Assembly: GCF_003258945.1 (NCBI RefSeq) | Contig: NZ_QLIX01000003.1 | Span: 1-64,000 of the forward strand | Source: Roseicella frigidaeris | Lineage (GTDB): Bacteria; Pseudomonadota; Alphaproteobacteria; Acetobacterales; Acetobacteraceae | Length of the DNA stretch: 64,000 nucleotides | Reading direction: 5' to 3' | Translations under genes and position numbers: made by a program | Notes under the pieces: generated by a model | Seen by the model: only the letters and a program-made list of their open reading frames with translations | Told to the model about the DNA's origin: nothing | Database searches by the model: none | Part shown: positions 36,388 to 45,943 of the stretch, piece after piece | How the letters are laid out: every line of letters begins with the position of its first letter | Position numbering within the stretch: position 1 is the first letter of the stretch

Positions 36388-37133
36388 CAGCCGAGGCGGC
36401 GCCGCAGCAGGGCGGAGAGCCGGTCGGCCGTGAGCACCAGGGCGACGACGAGGATCAGGATCGCCAGGACGCGGGCGAAGTCGAGCAGGTCGACGGCGTT
36501 CTTCAGCTCCTGCCCGAGGCCGCCGGCGCCGACGAGGCCGAGCACCGTGGAAGCGCGGATGTTGAACTCCCAGACATAGAGCAGGACGGAGGCGAGCTGC
36601 GGCAGGCTCTCCGGCAGCAGCACGACGGCCGCGGCCTGCGCCCGGCTGGCGCCGGCGCTGAGCGCCGCCTCGAGCGGCGCCGGGTCGGCGGTCTCCAGCG
36701 CCTCCGACCACAGCTTGCCGATGCTGCCGGCGGAGTGCAGCGCCACGCCGAGCATGCCGGCGAAGGGGCCGAGCCCGACCGCGGCGACGAAGATCAGGGC
36801 GAAGACGAAGCCGTCGACGCCGCGCAGCGCATCCAGCAGGGCGCGCGCCGGATGGTAGAGCGCCGGCAGGGGGACGACCGGCCGGGCCGCCAGCAGCGCC
36901 AGGGGCAGCGCCATCGCCGCCGCCAGGGTGGTGCCGAGCGTGGCGATGCCCACCGTCTCGGCGGCCCGGCGCAGCAGGTCGGGCAGGCCGGAGAAATCGG
37001 GCGGGACCGCGCCGCCGAGCCAATGGGCCAGGCGCGGCAGCCCGGTCCAGAGCCGCGGCAGGTCGGGCTGCACGACGAGCAGGCTGCCGCCATAGAGAAG
37101 GCCGAGCGCGAGCAGCCCGGCGAGGCGGCGCAT
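36387..37133 (-). CDS. phnE: Phosphonate ABC transporter permease
   Basis: Inner-membrane permease of 248 residues with about six helices. The EAA-type cytoplasmic loop is EALETADPAPLEAALSAGASR, and NIRASTVLGLVGAGGLGQEL is the PhnE family signature near the C-terminus. It forms the channel for the PhnD-delivered substrate. Gene order phnD-phnE-phnC with one-base overlaps on both sides makes one transcript. Confidence 0.92.
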   Translation of the reverse strand: MRRLAGLLALGLLYGGSLLVVQPDLPRLWTGLPRLAHWLGGAVPPDFSGLPDLLRRAAETVGIATLGTTLAAAMALPLALLAARPVVPLPALYHPARALLDALRGVDGFVFALIFVAAVGLGPFAGMLGVALHSAGSIGKLWSEALETADPAPLEAALSAGASRAQAAAVVLLPESLPQLASVLLYVWEFNIRASTVLGLVGAGGLGQELKNAVDLLDFARVLAILILVVALVLTADRLSALLRRRLG

Positions 37134-37990
37134 CAGCCCGCGCCGATGCGCCCGAGCGCCCGGCCGGCCGCCTCGATCAGGGCGTAGCTGTCCGGCGCGG
37201 CGGCCACCCAGCCGGTGTAATTGGCCGGCATCACTCGGGCGGCGGTGGCCTCGTCGATGGCGAGCGCGGCCTCGCGCAGCCGCGCCGCCAGGGCGGGCTC
37301 CAGCCCCGCCCGCACCGCCAGCGCGTCGTTCGGCAGCGGCTCGGAACGCCAGACGATGCGCGCCTGGTCCTCCCGCAGCCGCCCCGCCGCGACCATGGCG
37401 GCGAAGTTGCGGTCGTAGTCGGTGGCGAGGTCCACCTGGCCGCTCGCCACCGCCATGTCGTTGGCCGGGTGCGACGCCCCGTCGCGGTAGCGGAAATAGG
37501 TGCGCGGATCGATGCCCTGGGTCTTGAACCAGTAATGCGGGATCAGCCAGCCGCTGGTCGAGCCGGCATCGGCGAAGGAGATGGACAGGCCCTTCGCATC
37601 CTCCGGGAAGCGCGCGATCCGCAGCTCGGGACGGGCCAGGATGATGGCGTGGTAGGTCGGCTTGCCCTGGTACTTCACCACCGCCAGCGCCTCGGCCCCG
37701 GCGCGGTCCTTGGCGAGCACGTAGCCCCAGGGGCCCATCCAGGCGAGGTCCACCTGCGCGGTCGAGAGCGCGACCGCGATGCCCGCCCAGTCGGTGGTGA
37801 CCGTCAGCGCGAGCGGCCGGCCGACCGCCGCGGCCAGATGGGCGAAGAAGGGCTCGTAGGCGCGGCGGGTGTCGCCGGCGGTCGGCTGGAAGGGGCCGAC
37901 GGCGCAGCGCAACGGCTGCGCCTGGGCCCGGGCAGTCCAGGCCGGCAGCGCCAGGGCGCCGCCGAGGCTCATCAGGCGTCTGCGTCGCAT
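37133..37990 (-). CDS. phnD: Phosphate/phosphite/phosphonate substrate-binding protein
   Basis: Periplasmic receptor of 285 residues. The N-terminus MRRRRLMSLGGALALPAWTARAQA looks like a Tat or Sec signal. The PhnD fold is visible as VTTDWAGIAVALSTAQVDLAWMGPWGY, YHAIILARPE, FADAGSTSGWLIPHYWF (phosphonate-site Ser/Thr loop) and VWRSEPLPNDALAVR. ATG 37990 is chosen for a CGGAG five bases upstream. No C-P lyase, phosphonatase or phosphite dehydrogenase gene is in the window, so the exact ligand is open. Confidence 0.9.
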   Translation of the reverse strand: MRRRRLMSLGGALALPAWTARAQAQPLRCAVGPFQPTAGDTRRAYEPFFAHLAAAVGRPLALTVTTDWAGIAVALSTAQVDLAWMGPWGYVLAKDRAGAEALAVVKYQGKPTYHAIILARPELRIARFPEDAKGLSISFADAGSTSGWLIPHYWFKTQGIDPRTYFRYRDGASHPANDMAVASGQVDLATDYDRNFAAMVAAGRLREDQARIVWRSEPLPNDALAVRAGLEPALAARLREAALAIDEATAARVMPANYTGWVAAAPDSYALIEAAGRALGRIGAG

Positions 37991-38070
37991 GCGCACTCCG
38001 GACCGGGGGTGGAGGCCGCAGCCTATGGCGTCGCGGCGCGGCCCGCCAGCGGCGAGGCCGGCTCGCCCGC

Positions 38071-39384
38071 TCACGCGCCGCTGCCGGCGGCGGTCACGCG
38101 CCACACGACATTGCCCACGTCGTCGGCCATCAGCACGCTGCCATCCGGGCCGATCGTCACGCCCACCGGGCGGCCATAGGATTCGCGCTCGTCGGGCGCC
38201 AGGAAGCCCGAGAGGATATCCCGGGCGGGGCCCGCCGGGCGGCCCTCGGCGAAGGGCACGAAGACCAGCTTGTAGCCGCTCAGCGTGCTGCGGTTCCAGG
38301 AGCCGTGCTGGCCGATCGCCATGCCCTCGGGGAAACCCGGCAGCGTCCCGGCGGGCAGCCAGCAGAGGCCGAGGGAGGCGGTGTGGCCACCCAGCGCGTA
38401 ATCCGGCGTGAGGGCCTGCGCCACCAGCGCCGGGTCCTGCGGCACCCGGTCATCGACCGTCCGCCCCCAATAGCAATAAGGCCAGCCATAGAAGCCGCCG
38501 TCGCGGACCGAGGTCAGGTAGTCGGGCGGCGTCTCGTCGCCCAGCCCGTCGCGCTCGTTGACCACGGTCCAGAGCGCGCCGGTCCGCGGCTCCCAGGCCA
38601 TGCCGACGGGGTTGCGCAGGCCGGTGGCGAAGGGGCGCAGCGTGCCGCTCGCCAGGTCGTAGGCATGGATGGCGGCGCGGCCCTCCTCCACCGCCATGCC
38701 CTCGTCGGCGATGTTGGTGAGCGAGCCGACGGCGATGTAGAGCGTGCGGCCATCCGGGCTGGGCAGCAGGCTGCGCGTCCAGTGGCCGCCGGGCTTGAAG
38801 CGGGCCAGCACCCGGCCCGGGCCGGTGAGACGCGTCGCGCCCGGGACGTAGGGGAATGCCACCAGGCCATCGGTGTTGCCGACATAGAAGGTGTCGCCGA
38901 CCAGCGCCATGCCGAAGGGCTGGTTCAGGCCCTCGAGGAAGACGTGCCGGGTCTCGGCGACGCCGTCGCCATCCGCGTCGCGCAGCAGGATGATGCGGTT
39001 GGCGCTCACGCCCATCGCGCCGGCGCGGCGCATCGTGCTCACCATGGCGTAGTCGAAGAGCGACCGCGGCGAGCGCAGGACGCTGGTCGCCTCGGCCACC
39101 AGCACGTCGCCATTGGGCAGGACCTGCAGCCAGCGCGGATGGTCGAGGCCGGCGGCGAAGGCATTGACCCGCAGCCCGGGCGCCGCCGCCGGCAGCATCC
39201 CGTCCGGCCAGCCCCGGGCCGTCGGCATCTTCAGGGTCGGCAGGCTGCCCTGCGGCCGCGCCTCGGGGATCCGCGGTCCGTTGCCCCAGGCGGGCTCGTG
39301 CGCGCCCTGGGTGAGCCGCCGGGACATCCGGGCCGCGCCCCCGACCACCGCGACGACGCGGGCGAATGCCGACGAAAAGCTCAA
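38071..39384 (-). CDS. Sorbosone dehydrogenase family PQQ-type sugar dehydrogenase
   Basis: Likely periplasmic six-bladed beta-propeller enzyme of about 437 residues. Blade motifs include DHPRWLQVLPNGDVLVAEA, GLNQPFGMALVGDTFYVGNTDG, LRNPVGMAWEPRTGALWTVVNERDGLGD and GSVLMADDVGNVVWRV, typical of L-sorbosone or soluble aldose dehydrogenases. These oxidise sugars or aldehydes at the cell surface, feeding the respiratory chain, a hallmark of acetic acid bacteria and relatives. TTG 39384 is the likely start; ATG 39327 is an alternative. No classical signal peptide is clear. The gene runs on after DUF6166 on the same strand. Confidence 0.85.
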   Translation of the reverse strand: MSFSSAFARVVAVVGGAARMSRRLTQGAHEPAWGNGPRIPEARPQGSLPTLKMPTARGWPDGMLPAAAPGLRVNAFAAGLDHPRWLQVLPNGDVLVAEATSVLRSPRSLFDYAMVSTMRRAGAMGVSANRIILLRDADGDGVAETRHVFLEGLNQPFGMALVGDTFYVGNTDGLVAFPYVPGATRLTGPGRVLARFKPGGHWTRSLLPSPDGRTLYIAVGSLTNIADEGMAVEEGRAAIHAYDLASGTLRPFATGLRNPVGMAWEPRTGALWTVVNERDGLGDETPPDYLTSVRDGGFYGWPYCYWGRTVDDRVPQDPALVAQALTPDYALGGHTASLGLCWLPAGTLPGFPEGMAIGQHGSWNRSTLSGYKLVFVPFAEGRPAGPARDILSGFLAPDERESYGRPVGVTIGPDGSVLMADDVGNVVWRVTAAGSGA

Positions 39385-39535
39385 TGGTCCCTGCTCCTGC
39401 TGCGCCGCCGTGGCGGCCTCGCGGGGGAGGATGGCCCGGGCCGGTGGATCCGGGTAGCGCCGTTCCGCCTCGCCATCGCCATCGCCATCGCCGGCGACGG
39501 GGGCGCGGGCTTGGCGGGTGGGGCGGGCCGCGCGG

Positions 39536-39832
39536 TCAGCCGGCCCCAGCCGGCAGCGCCGCCGCGATCTCCTCGCTCGTCAGCAGCCAGGCATTGTCCA
39601 GCTCGGCCACCACGCGGCGCATGAAATCCTCGGTCAGGGCCAGGGCGCGCGCCGGATCACCGAGATGGTCGCAGAGCAGGGCGAGGGCGAGCTGCCGCGG
39701 CCCATCGCCCTCATAGGTCCATTCGAAGCCCATCGGCGAGAAGGTCTTCACCTCGAAGCGCGGATCGAGCGGGGCGCCATCCACCGTCACCTGCGCCCCG
39801 CCCAGGCCGCGGCCGCCCTCGTAGATCTTCAT
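39536..39832 (-). CDS. DUF6166 domain protein
   Basis: Cytosolic protein of 98 residues. The family pattern is visible: MKIYEGG start, a VDGAPLDPRF strand, then FEWTYEGDGPRQLALALLCDHLGD, which most members share. Function unknown. It starts 22 bp after the acyl-CoA synthetase stop on the same strand and 150 bp before the sorbosone dehydrogenase gene. Confidence 0.8.
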   Translation of the reverse strand: MKIYEGGRGLGGAQVTVDGAPLDPRFEVKTFSPMGFEWTYEGDGPRQLALALLCDHLGDPARALALTEDFMRRVVAELDNAWLLTSEEIAAALPAGAG

Positions 39833-39854
39833 GGCGCCCCCTCCCGATCCAGCC

Positions 39855-42002
39855 TCATTCCCCGGCGCGGACCAGCCCGTCCACGGCGAGGCAGCCCCAG
39901 TCGCCGGCGATCAGCGGGTTCACCTCCGCCTCGGCGATCCGCTCCCCGGCCGCGGCGAGCAGCACCGAGAAGGCGGAGACCGCCCGCGCCACCGCCGCGA
40001 GATCGGCCTTCGGCGCGCCGCGGAAGCCATCCAGCAGCGGGAAGCCCCGCAGGCTGCGCAGCATCGCCTCGGCCCGGGCCGGGCTGACCGGCGCGATGTC
40101 GAGCGCCACGTCCTTCCACAGCTCGGCCTGCACGCCGCCGGTGCCGACCAGCACCATCGGGCCGAACTGCCCGTCGCGCCGCCCGCCGAGGATCAGCTCG
40201 ACGCCGCCGCGCGACATGCGCTGCACCAGCACCCCGTCCAGCCGCGCCGCGGGCGCGTGCCGCCGGGCGGAGCCCATGATCTCGGCGAAGGCGGCGCGCA
40301 CCGCCGCGGCATCGCCGAGGCGCAGCCGCACGCCGCCGACCTCGGTCTTGTGCGCGATGTCCGGGCTGTCGAGCTTCAGCACCACCGGGAAGCCGAGCGC
40401 GGCCGCCGCCTCCGCCGCCGCCTCGGCCGTCGCCGCGCGACGCTCCTCGACCACCGGCACGCCGACGCGGGCGAAGAGCGTCTTGGCCTCGGCCTCGGTC
40501 AGCACCGCGCCCCTGGCCGGCAGCGCCGCCAGCGCCCCGGCCAGGCCGGCGGGCGCCTCGGGCTCGCCCGCGGGCGGCGTCGCGTAATGCTCCTGCCACA
40601 GCCGCACCGCGTTCATCAGCCGGCGCATGGAGCGGAACAGCGGCACCACCGGCGAGGCATCCGCCGCCACCGCGCCCGGGCCCTCGAGCTGCTCCGGGAT
40701 CCAGGCGACGATGATCGGCTTGCCGCACTGCTCGGTCAGGCTGGCGATCTCGGCGATGCGGCCCGGCGTGGTCTGGTGGTGGGAATAGACCTGCGGATAG
40801 ACGATGACGCCGTATTGCGGGTCGGCGGCCATCGCCAGCACGCATTTGCCGAAACTGGTCGGGTCGCCCGCCGCCTGCGCCGTCAGGTCGCAGGGGTTGC
40901 GCGCCGCGCCGAAATCCGGGATCGCCGCCTCCAGCACCGCCTTGGCGGCGGCGCCGGGCTGCGGCATGTCGAGGCCCAGCGCCTCGGCATGGTCGGCGGC
41001 CATGATGCCGGCGCCGCCCGAGGCGGTGACGATGGCGACGCCCCTCGCCTTCGGCCGGCCGGCCTTGGCGAAGAGGCCGGCGGTCTCGAGCAGCGCGTCG
41101 AAATCCTCCACCTCCGCCATGCCGGCGCGGCGGAAGGCGGCCGACCAGGCGGCGGCGCTGCCGGCGAGCGAGCCGGTATGCGAGACGGCGGCCGCCGCGC
41201 CCGCCTCGCCGCGGCCGAGCTTCAGCGCGACGATCGGCTTGCCCGCGCGGCGCGCCGCCTCGCCGAGCAATTGCAGCCGCCTTCCGTCGCGCAGGCCCTC
41301 CACCGCCAGCGCCACGGCGCGGCATTCCGGCATGGAGAGCTGGTAGGCGGCGAGGTCGCAGACATCGAGATCGGTGGCGTTGCCCGCCGTCGTCATGTGG
41401 CAGACGGAGAAGCCGCGCTCGGCCGCCTGCATCAGCGCATAGCCGAGCGCGCCGGACTGGCTGGTGATGGCGACGCCGCCCGCCGGCGCGACGAGGCGGG
41501 CATATTCCGGCATGAAGGTGACGCCGGCCTTCAGCACATGGTCGACGATGCCGAGGCAGTTGACGCCGACGAGCGGCAGGCCGGCCTCGCGGCAGCGCGC
41601 CCGCAGCGCCGCCTCCTCGGCGACGCGCTCCGCCAGCCCGGTCTCGCCATAGCCCGAGGCATAGGCGATGACGCCGCCCGCCCCCTTGCGGATGCAGGCC
41701 TCGACGGCCCCCATGATCTGCTCGCGCGGCAGGGCGATCAGCACGCAGTCCGGCACCTCGGGGATGTCGTCGAGGCTGGCGAGGCAGGGGCGGCCATGCA
41801 GGTCGCGGCCGGCATATTTGGGATTCACGCCCCAGACCGGCCCGGCGAAATTGGCGAGGTTGGTGACGGTGCGGCCGCCGAAGCGCGTCGGCTCGGCCGA
41901 GACGCCGATCACCGCGACGCTGCGCGGCGAGAGCACCCGCCGCAATGCCGCCGGATCGCGCAGCGGCGCGGGCGCCGAACCGCCTGACGTCTCGCCGGCC
42001 AT
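39855..42002 (-). CDS. Acetate-CoA ligase (ADP-forming) family protein, fused alpha-beta
   Basis: About 715 residues. An N-terminal CoA-binding domain (SPRSVAVIGVSAEPTRFGG) and succinyl-CoA-synthetase-like domains (VAITSQSGALGYALM, IVTASGGAGIMAADHAEALG) carry the phosphohistidine region (VSHTGSLAGS). The C-terminal ATP-grasp domain is at about residues 490-710 (LGFPVVLKLDSPDIAHKTEVGGVRL). It makes acyl-CoA from an acid, CoA and ATP, releasing ADP; close relatives act on various acids. The start is uncertain among TTG 42017, ATG 42002 and ATG 42062; ATG 42002 begins the conserved region best. It is divergent from the substrate-binding protein gene, with 238 bp between. Confidence 0.85.
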   Translation of the reverse strand: MAGETSGGSAPAPLRDPAALRRVLSPRSVAVIGVSAEPTRFGGRTVTNLANFAGPVWGVNPKYAGRDLHGRPCLASLDDIPEVPDCVLIALPREQIMGAVEACIRKGAGGVIAYASGYGETGLAERVAEEAALRARCREAGLPLVGVNCLGIVDHVLKAGVTFMPEYARLVAPAGGVAITSQSGALGYALMQAAERGFSVCHMTTAGNATDLDVCDLAAYQLSMPECRAVALAVEGLRDGRRLQLLGEAARRAGKPIVALKLGRGEAGAAAAVSHTGSLAGSAAAWSAAFRRAGMAEVEDFDALLETAGLFAKAGRPKARGVAIVTASGGAGIMAADHAEALGLDMPQPGAAAKAVLEAAIPDFGAARNPCDLTAQAAGDPTSFGKCVLAMAADPQYGVIVYPQVYSHHQTTPGRIAEIASLTEQCGKPIIVAWIPEQLEGPGAVAADASPVVPLFRSMRRLMNAVRLWQEHYATPPAGEPEAPAGLAGALAALPARGAVLTEAEAKTLFARVGVPVVEERRAATAEAAAEAAAALGFPVVLKLDSPDIAHKTEVGGVRLRLGDAAAVRAAFAEIMGSARRHAPAARLDGVLVQRMSRGGVELILGGRRDGQFGPMVLVGTGGVQAELWKDVALDIAPVSPARAEAMLRSLRGFPLLDGFRGAPKADLAAVARAVSAFSVLLAAAGERIAEAEVNPLIAGDWGCLAVDGLVRAGE

Positions 42003-42240
42003 GCCTTGCTGCTGCAATCGCCCCTCCCGTCTCCCGCGCTGCGACGCGGCGTTCTTGCCCATGCGGCAGCCTAGACAGGGCGTGCCGGTGGTCAAGCCGC
42101 TAGCTGGAGGGTGATGCGCCGCGGCATGTTCGCGGCCGCGGGAATCCGCCACTCTCGCCGCCGCAACGGCTGCGGCTCCCGGATGCGGCGCATCCGGGCC
42201 GGCCCAACACCCCATCACGCCCAAGGAGAACCGGGACCCC

Positions 42241-43464
42241 ATGCTGCCTCGCTGGACGGCGCTGCTCTGCGCCAGCCTCATCGCCGCGCCCTGCGCCGCG
42301 CCGCGCCCCGCTCATGCCCAGGTCTCGGACGAGGCCATCCGCATCGGCGTGCTGAACGACCAGAGCAGCGTCTATGCCGATATCGGCGGCCAGGGCTCGG
42401 TCGTCGCGGCGCGGCTGGCGGCGGCGGAGTTCGGCAACACGCTGCTCGGCCGGCCGATCGAGATCGTCTTCGCCGACAGCCAGAACCGCGCCGACATCGC
42501 CTCCGCCACCGCCCGGCGCTGGATCGACAGCGACCGGGTGGACGCCATCGCCGACGGCTCGGCCAGCTCCTCCTCCCTGGCCATCCAGGAGGTGACGAAG
42601 GAGAAGAAGAAGGTCTTCCTGGCGAGCGGCCCGGCGACCTCCGACCTGACGGGCAAGTTCTGCAGCCCGACCGGCTTCCACTTCACCTACGACACCTACG
42701 CCCTCGCCTACGGCACCGGCCGGGCGCTGACCCAGCAGGGCGGCAATTCCTGGTTCTTCATCACCGCCGACTACACCTTCGGCCATGCGCTGGAGCGCGA
42801 CACCAGCGCCTTCGTGCGCGATGCCGGCGGCCGGGTGCTCGGCTCGGTGCGGCACCCGCTGAACACCGCCGACTTCTCCTCCTTCCTGCTGCAGGCCCAG
42901 GGCTCGCGCGCCAAGGTGGTCGGCTTCGCCAATGCCGGGACGGATTTCGACAACGCGCTGAAGCAGGCAGCCGAATTCGGCCTGGTGAAGGGCGGCCAGC
43001 GCATGGCCGGGATGCTGGTCTTCATCAGCAACATCCATGCCCTCGGCCTGCCGGTGACCCAGGGGCTGGTGGCGACGACCAGCTATTACTGGGACCGCGA
43101 CGAGCGGACGCGGGACTGGCACAGGCGCTTCGCCGCCGCGCATGGCGGCCGCGCCGCCACCATGGTGCAGGCCGGCACCTATTCGGCGGTGCGCCACTAC
43201 CTGCGGGCGGTGGAGGCGGCCGGCACGGATGACGGCGAGGCCGTCGCCGCCATGATGCGGCGGATGCCGGTGCAGGACATGAACAACGACAACGTCCGCA
43301 TCCGCGAGGATGGCCGGGTGCTGCACGACATGCTGCTGGTCCAGGCCAAGGCGCCGGAGGAGAGCAAGGGCCCCTGGGACTATTACCGCATCCTCACCCG
43401 CATCCCCGGCGAGGAGGCCTTCCGCTCCCTGGCGCAGAGCGAATGCCCGCTGGTGAAGCGGTGA
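42241..43464 (+). CDS. ABC transporter substrate-binding protein (branched-chain amino acid type)
   Basis: Periplasmic receptor of 407 residues. A signal peptide ends near residue 27 (PAHAQV). The fold of the LivJ group follows, with AIRIGVLNDQSSVYADIGGQGSVVAARLAA, the SxxSLAIQEVTKEKKKVFLASGPATSDLTG segment and HFTYDTYALAYGTGRAL. No permease or ATPase genes adjoin it, so it is an orphan receptor here. ATG 42241 has AAGGAGAA upstream. The ligand could be an amino acid, amide or aromatic acid. Confidence 0.88.
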   Translation: MLPRWTALLCASLIAAPCAAPRPAHAQVSDEAIRIGVLNDQSSVYADIGGQGSVVAARLAAAEFGNTLLGRPIEIVFADSQNRADIASATARRWIDSDRVDAIADGSASSSSLAIQEVTKEKKKVFLASGPATSDLTGKFCSPTGFHFTYDTYALAYGTGRALTQQGGNSWFFITADYTFGHALERDTSAFVRDAGGRVLGSVRHPLNTADFSSFLLQAQGSRAKVVGFANAGTDFDNALKQAAEFGLVKGGQRMAGMLVFISNIHALGLPVTQGLVATTSYYWDRDERTRDWHRRFAAAHGGRAATMVQAGTYSAVRHYLRAVEAAGTDDGEAVAAMMRRMPVQDMNNDNVRIREDGRVLHDMLLVQAKAPEESKGPWDYYRILTRIPGEEAFRSLAQSECPLVKR

Positions 43465-43615
43465 AGCGGCCGCCAACCCCTTGAGAAGGCCCACATCGTG
43501 CGGCCGGCCGGCGAGCGCCGGCCGCAAGATGAGTTGACAGGCGCCGCCGCTTCATGCGCCGATATAGTTAGCTTGCAATCTATGATCCGCCAGAGATCGC
43601 AGTCCGGAGAGAGGA

Positions 43616-45268
43616 ATGGCCGAGACCAGCCCCGCCAGGAAGCCCCTGCCCGCCCGCCTGGATGCCGTCATCGTCGGCGCCGGCTTCGGCGGCCTGTACA
43701 TGCTGCACCGGTTGCGCGGCCTCGGCCTCTCGGCCCGCATCCTCGAGGCCGCGGACGGGGTCGGCGGCACCTGGTACTGGAACCGCTACCCCGGCGCCCG
43801 CTGCGACGTCGAGAGCATGCAGTACTCCTTCTCCTTCGACGAGGCGCTGCAGCAGGACTGGCACTGGAGCGAGCGCTTCGCCGCCCAGCCGGAGATCCTG
43901 CGCTACGCCAACCACGTCGCCGACCGCTACGACCTGCGCCGCGACATCCATTTCGAGACCCGCGTGGCCAGCGCCCGCTACGACGAGGCGGCGGATCGCT
44001 GGACCGTCGCCACCGAGGCCGGCGAGGTGGTCTCGGCGCGCTTCTGCATCATGGCGACGGGCTGCCTCTCGGCGGCGCGGCTGCCGGACATCCCCGGCAT
44101 CGCCAGCTTCGGCGGCGAGACCTACCACACCGGCTACTGGCCGCATCGCAAGGTGGATTTCAGCGGCAAGCGGGTGGCGGTGATCGGCACCGGCTCCTCG
44201 GCCATCCAGGCGATCCCGGTGATCGCCGCCGAGGCGGCGCAGGTCACGGTCTTCCAGCGCACGCCGAACTTCTCCATCCCCTCGCGCAACGCGCCGATGG
44301 ATGCGGAATACGAGGCCTGGTGGAAATCCGACTACCCGGCGAAGCGGCGGCAGGCGCGCCTGATGCGCACCGGCATCCTCTACGACATCAACCCGCAATC
44401 GGCGATCGAGGTCGATGAGGCGACGCGCAGCGCGGAATACGAGCGGCGCTGGGCCAATGGCGGCACCGCCTTCATGGGCGCCTATCACGACCTGATCCTC
44501 AACAAGGCGTCCAACGACACCGCGGCGGAGTTCGTGCGCAACAAGATCCGGTCGATCGTCAAGGACCCGGAGACCGCCGAGGCGCTGGCACCGAAGGACC
44601 ACCCGATCGGCACCAAGCGCATCTGCGTCGACACCGACTACTACGAGACCTACAACCGGCCGAACGTCGCCCTGGTCAACCTGCGCAAGACGCCGATCGA
44701 GACCATCACCGAGACCGGCATCCGCACCAGCGACGGCACCCGCGAATTCGACGTCATCGTCTTCGCCACCGGCTTCGACGCCATGACGGGGGCGCTGCTG
44801 AAGGTCGATTTCGCGGGCCGCGGCGGCCGCCGCCTCTCGGCGGAGTGGGAGCACGGGCCGCGCAGCTATCTCGGCCTGATGGTCGCGGGCTTCCCCAACA
44901 TGTTCATGATCACCGGGCCGGGCAGCCCCTCGGTGCTCAGCAACATGATCGTCTCGGTCGAGCAGCATGTGGACTGGATCACCGGGCTGCTCGGCCACAT
45001 GCAGGATCGCGGCCTCGCCCGCGTCGAGGCGACCGAGCAGGCGCAGGAGGCGTGGGTGCGGCATGGCATGGAGGTGGCGGAGAAGACGCTCTACCCCTCG
45101 GCCGCCTCCTGGTACATGGGCGCGAACATCCCGGGCAAGCCGCGGGTCTTCATGCCCTATATCGGCGGCGTCGGCGCCTATCGCGAGACCTGCGACACGA
45201 TCGCCGCCGAGGGCTATCGCGGCTTCGCGCTGGCCGGGGAGACGACGCCCGCCGCCGCGGCGGAATAG
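43616..45268 (+). CDS. Baeyer-Villiger type flavin monooxygenase
   Basis: Cytosolic FAD/NADPH oxygenase of 550 residues. It has two Rossmann motifs (VIVGAGFGGLYML and VAVIGTGSSAIQAIP) and the type I Baeyer-Villiger fingerprint FGGETYHTGYWP (FxGxxxHxxxWP) at about residues 164-175. These enzymes turn ketones into esters or lactones. Substrate unknown; relatives act on cyclic, steroid or aryl ketones. ATG 43616 has GGAGAGAGG upstream. It follows the orphan receptor gene by 151 bp, a gap that is large enough for its own promoter. Confidence 0.92.
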   Translation: MAETSPARKPLPARLDAVIVGAGFGGLYMLHRLRGLGLSARILEAADGVGGTWYWNRYPGARCDVESMQYSFSFDEALQQDWHWSERFAAQPEILRYANHVADRYDLRRDIHFETRVASARYDEAADRWTVATEAGEVVSARFCIMATGCLSAARLPDIPGIASFGGETYHTGYWPHRKVDFSGKRVAVIGTGSSAIQAIPVIAAEAAQVTVFQRTPNFSIPSRNAPMDAEYEAWWKSDYPAKRRQARLMRTGILYDINPQSAIEVDEATRSAEYERRWANGGTAFMGAYHDLILNKASNDTAAEFVRNKIRSIVKDPETAEALAPKDHPIGTKRICVDTDYYETYNRPNVALVNLRKTPIETITETGIRTSDGTREFDVIVFATGFDAMTGALLKVDFAGRGGRRLSAEWEHGPRSYLGLMVAGFPNMFMITGPGSPSVLSNMIVSVEQHVDWITGLLGHMQDRGLARVEATEQAQEAWVRHGMEVAEKTLYPSAASWYMGANIPGKPRVFMPYIGGVGAYRETCDTIAAEGYRGFALAGETTPAAAAE

Positions 45269-45314
45269 CCGGGCGCGAACCTCCGGTTCGCTTGGCTTCG
45301 CGGCATAAGCCGGT

Positions 45315-45332
45315 GGCGCCCATTCGGGCGCC
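45315..45332. terminator. Hairpin between convergent genes
   Basis: A perfect 7-bp stem (GGCGCCC / GGGCGCC) with the loop ATTC sits between the stops of the monooxygenase and NUDIX genes, so it can serve both strands. No T-tract follows. Confidence 0.4.
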
Positions 45333-45337
45333 CGATA

Positions 45338-45943
45338 TCAGAAGGACAGCCGCCCGGCGGCCCGCAGCGCCAGCAGCAGGCCGCCGAGATGCATGGCATG
45401 GGCGAAGCGGCCGGCCGCGGCGCCGGCCAGCGCCTCGGAGGCGGGCAGCAGCACCGTCTCCAGCTCCTCGCCGGCCTCGCGCGCCAGCCGCCCGGTATCG
45501 ACCGCCTCCTCGGCCAGCACCACATGCAGGCGGTTGCTGTTATGCGCCGGGTCCGACCAGAGCGAGGCCACCAGGCGCAGCCGCGCCGCGGCATAGCCGG
45601 TCTCCTCCCGCAGCTCGCGCGCCGCCGTCGCGCAAGGATCGGCGTCGCCGACATCCATCACGCCGCCCGGCGGCTCCAGCACCCAGGCCTTGGCCCCCTG
45701 GCGCCATTGCCGCACCAGCACCAGGCGGTCCTCCGGCGTCAGCGCCACCACCAGCACCCAGTCCGGGTAGGTCATCACCCAATAGGGGTCGAGCACCGCG
45801 CCCGCGCCCGTCTCCACCGCCTCGGCATCGAGGTCGAGATGCCGGTCGCGCACCACCGCGCGGCGGGAGAGCAGCCGCCAGGGCCGCTCCGCCTCCGGCA
45901 GCGGTCCCACCGGCCAGCCGGCCGGCGGGGTCTCCTCCGTCAC
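45338..45943 (-). CDS. NUDIX hydrolase
   Basis: Cytosolic pyrophosphohydrolase of 201 residues. The Nudix box is near residues 95-120: [25 protein letters not shown], in which the core REL-EETGY is intact but the first glutamate is replaced by Asp. GTG 45943 overlaps the gcvP stop (GTGA), so it is the last gene of the riboswitch-controlled glycine cleavage operon. ADP-ribose-type nucleotides are common substrates, but none can be assigned. Confidence 0.88.
   Translation of the reverse strand: MTEETPPAGWPVGPLPEAERPWRLLSRRAVVRDRHLDLDAEAVETGAGAVLDPYWVMTYPDWVLVVALTPEDRLVLVRQWRQGAKAWVLEPPGGVMDVGDADPCATAARELREETGYAAARLRLVASLWSDPAHNSNRLHVVLAEEAVDTGRLAREAGEELETVLLPASEALAGAAAGRFAHAMHLGGLLLALRAAGRLSF

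Noticed and set aside
43534-43568. TTGACA followed by TATAGT as a promoter for the monooxygenase gene
   Set aside because: The spacing is 23 bp, too long for a normal sigma-70 promoter, and no better -10 lies at 16-18 bp.
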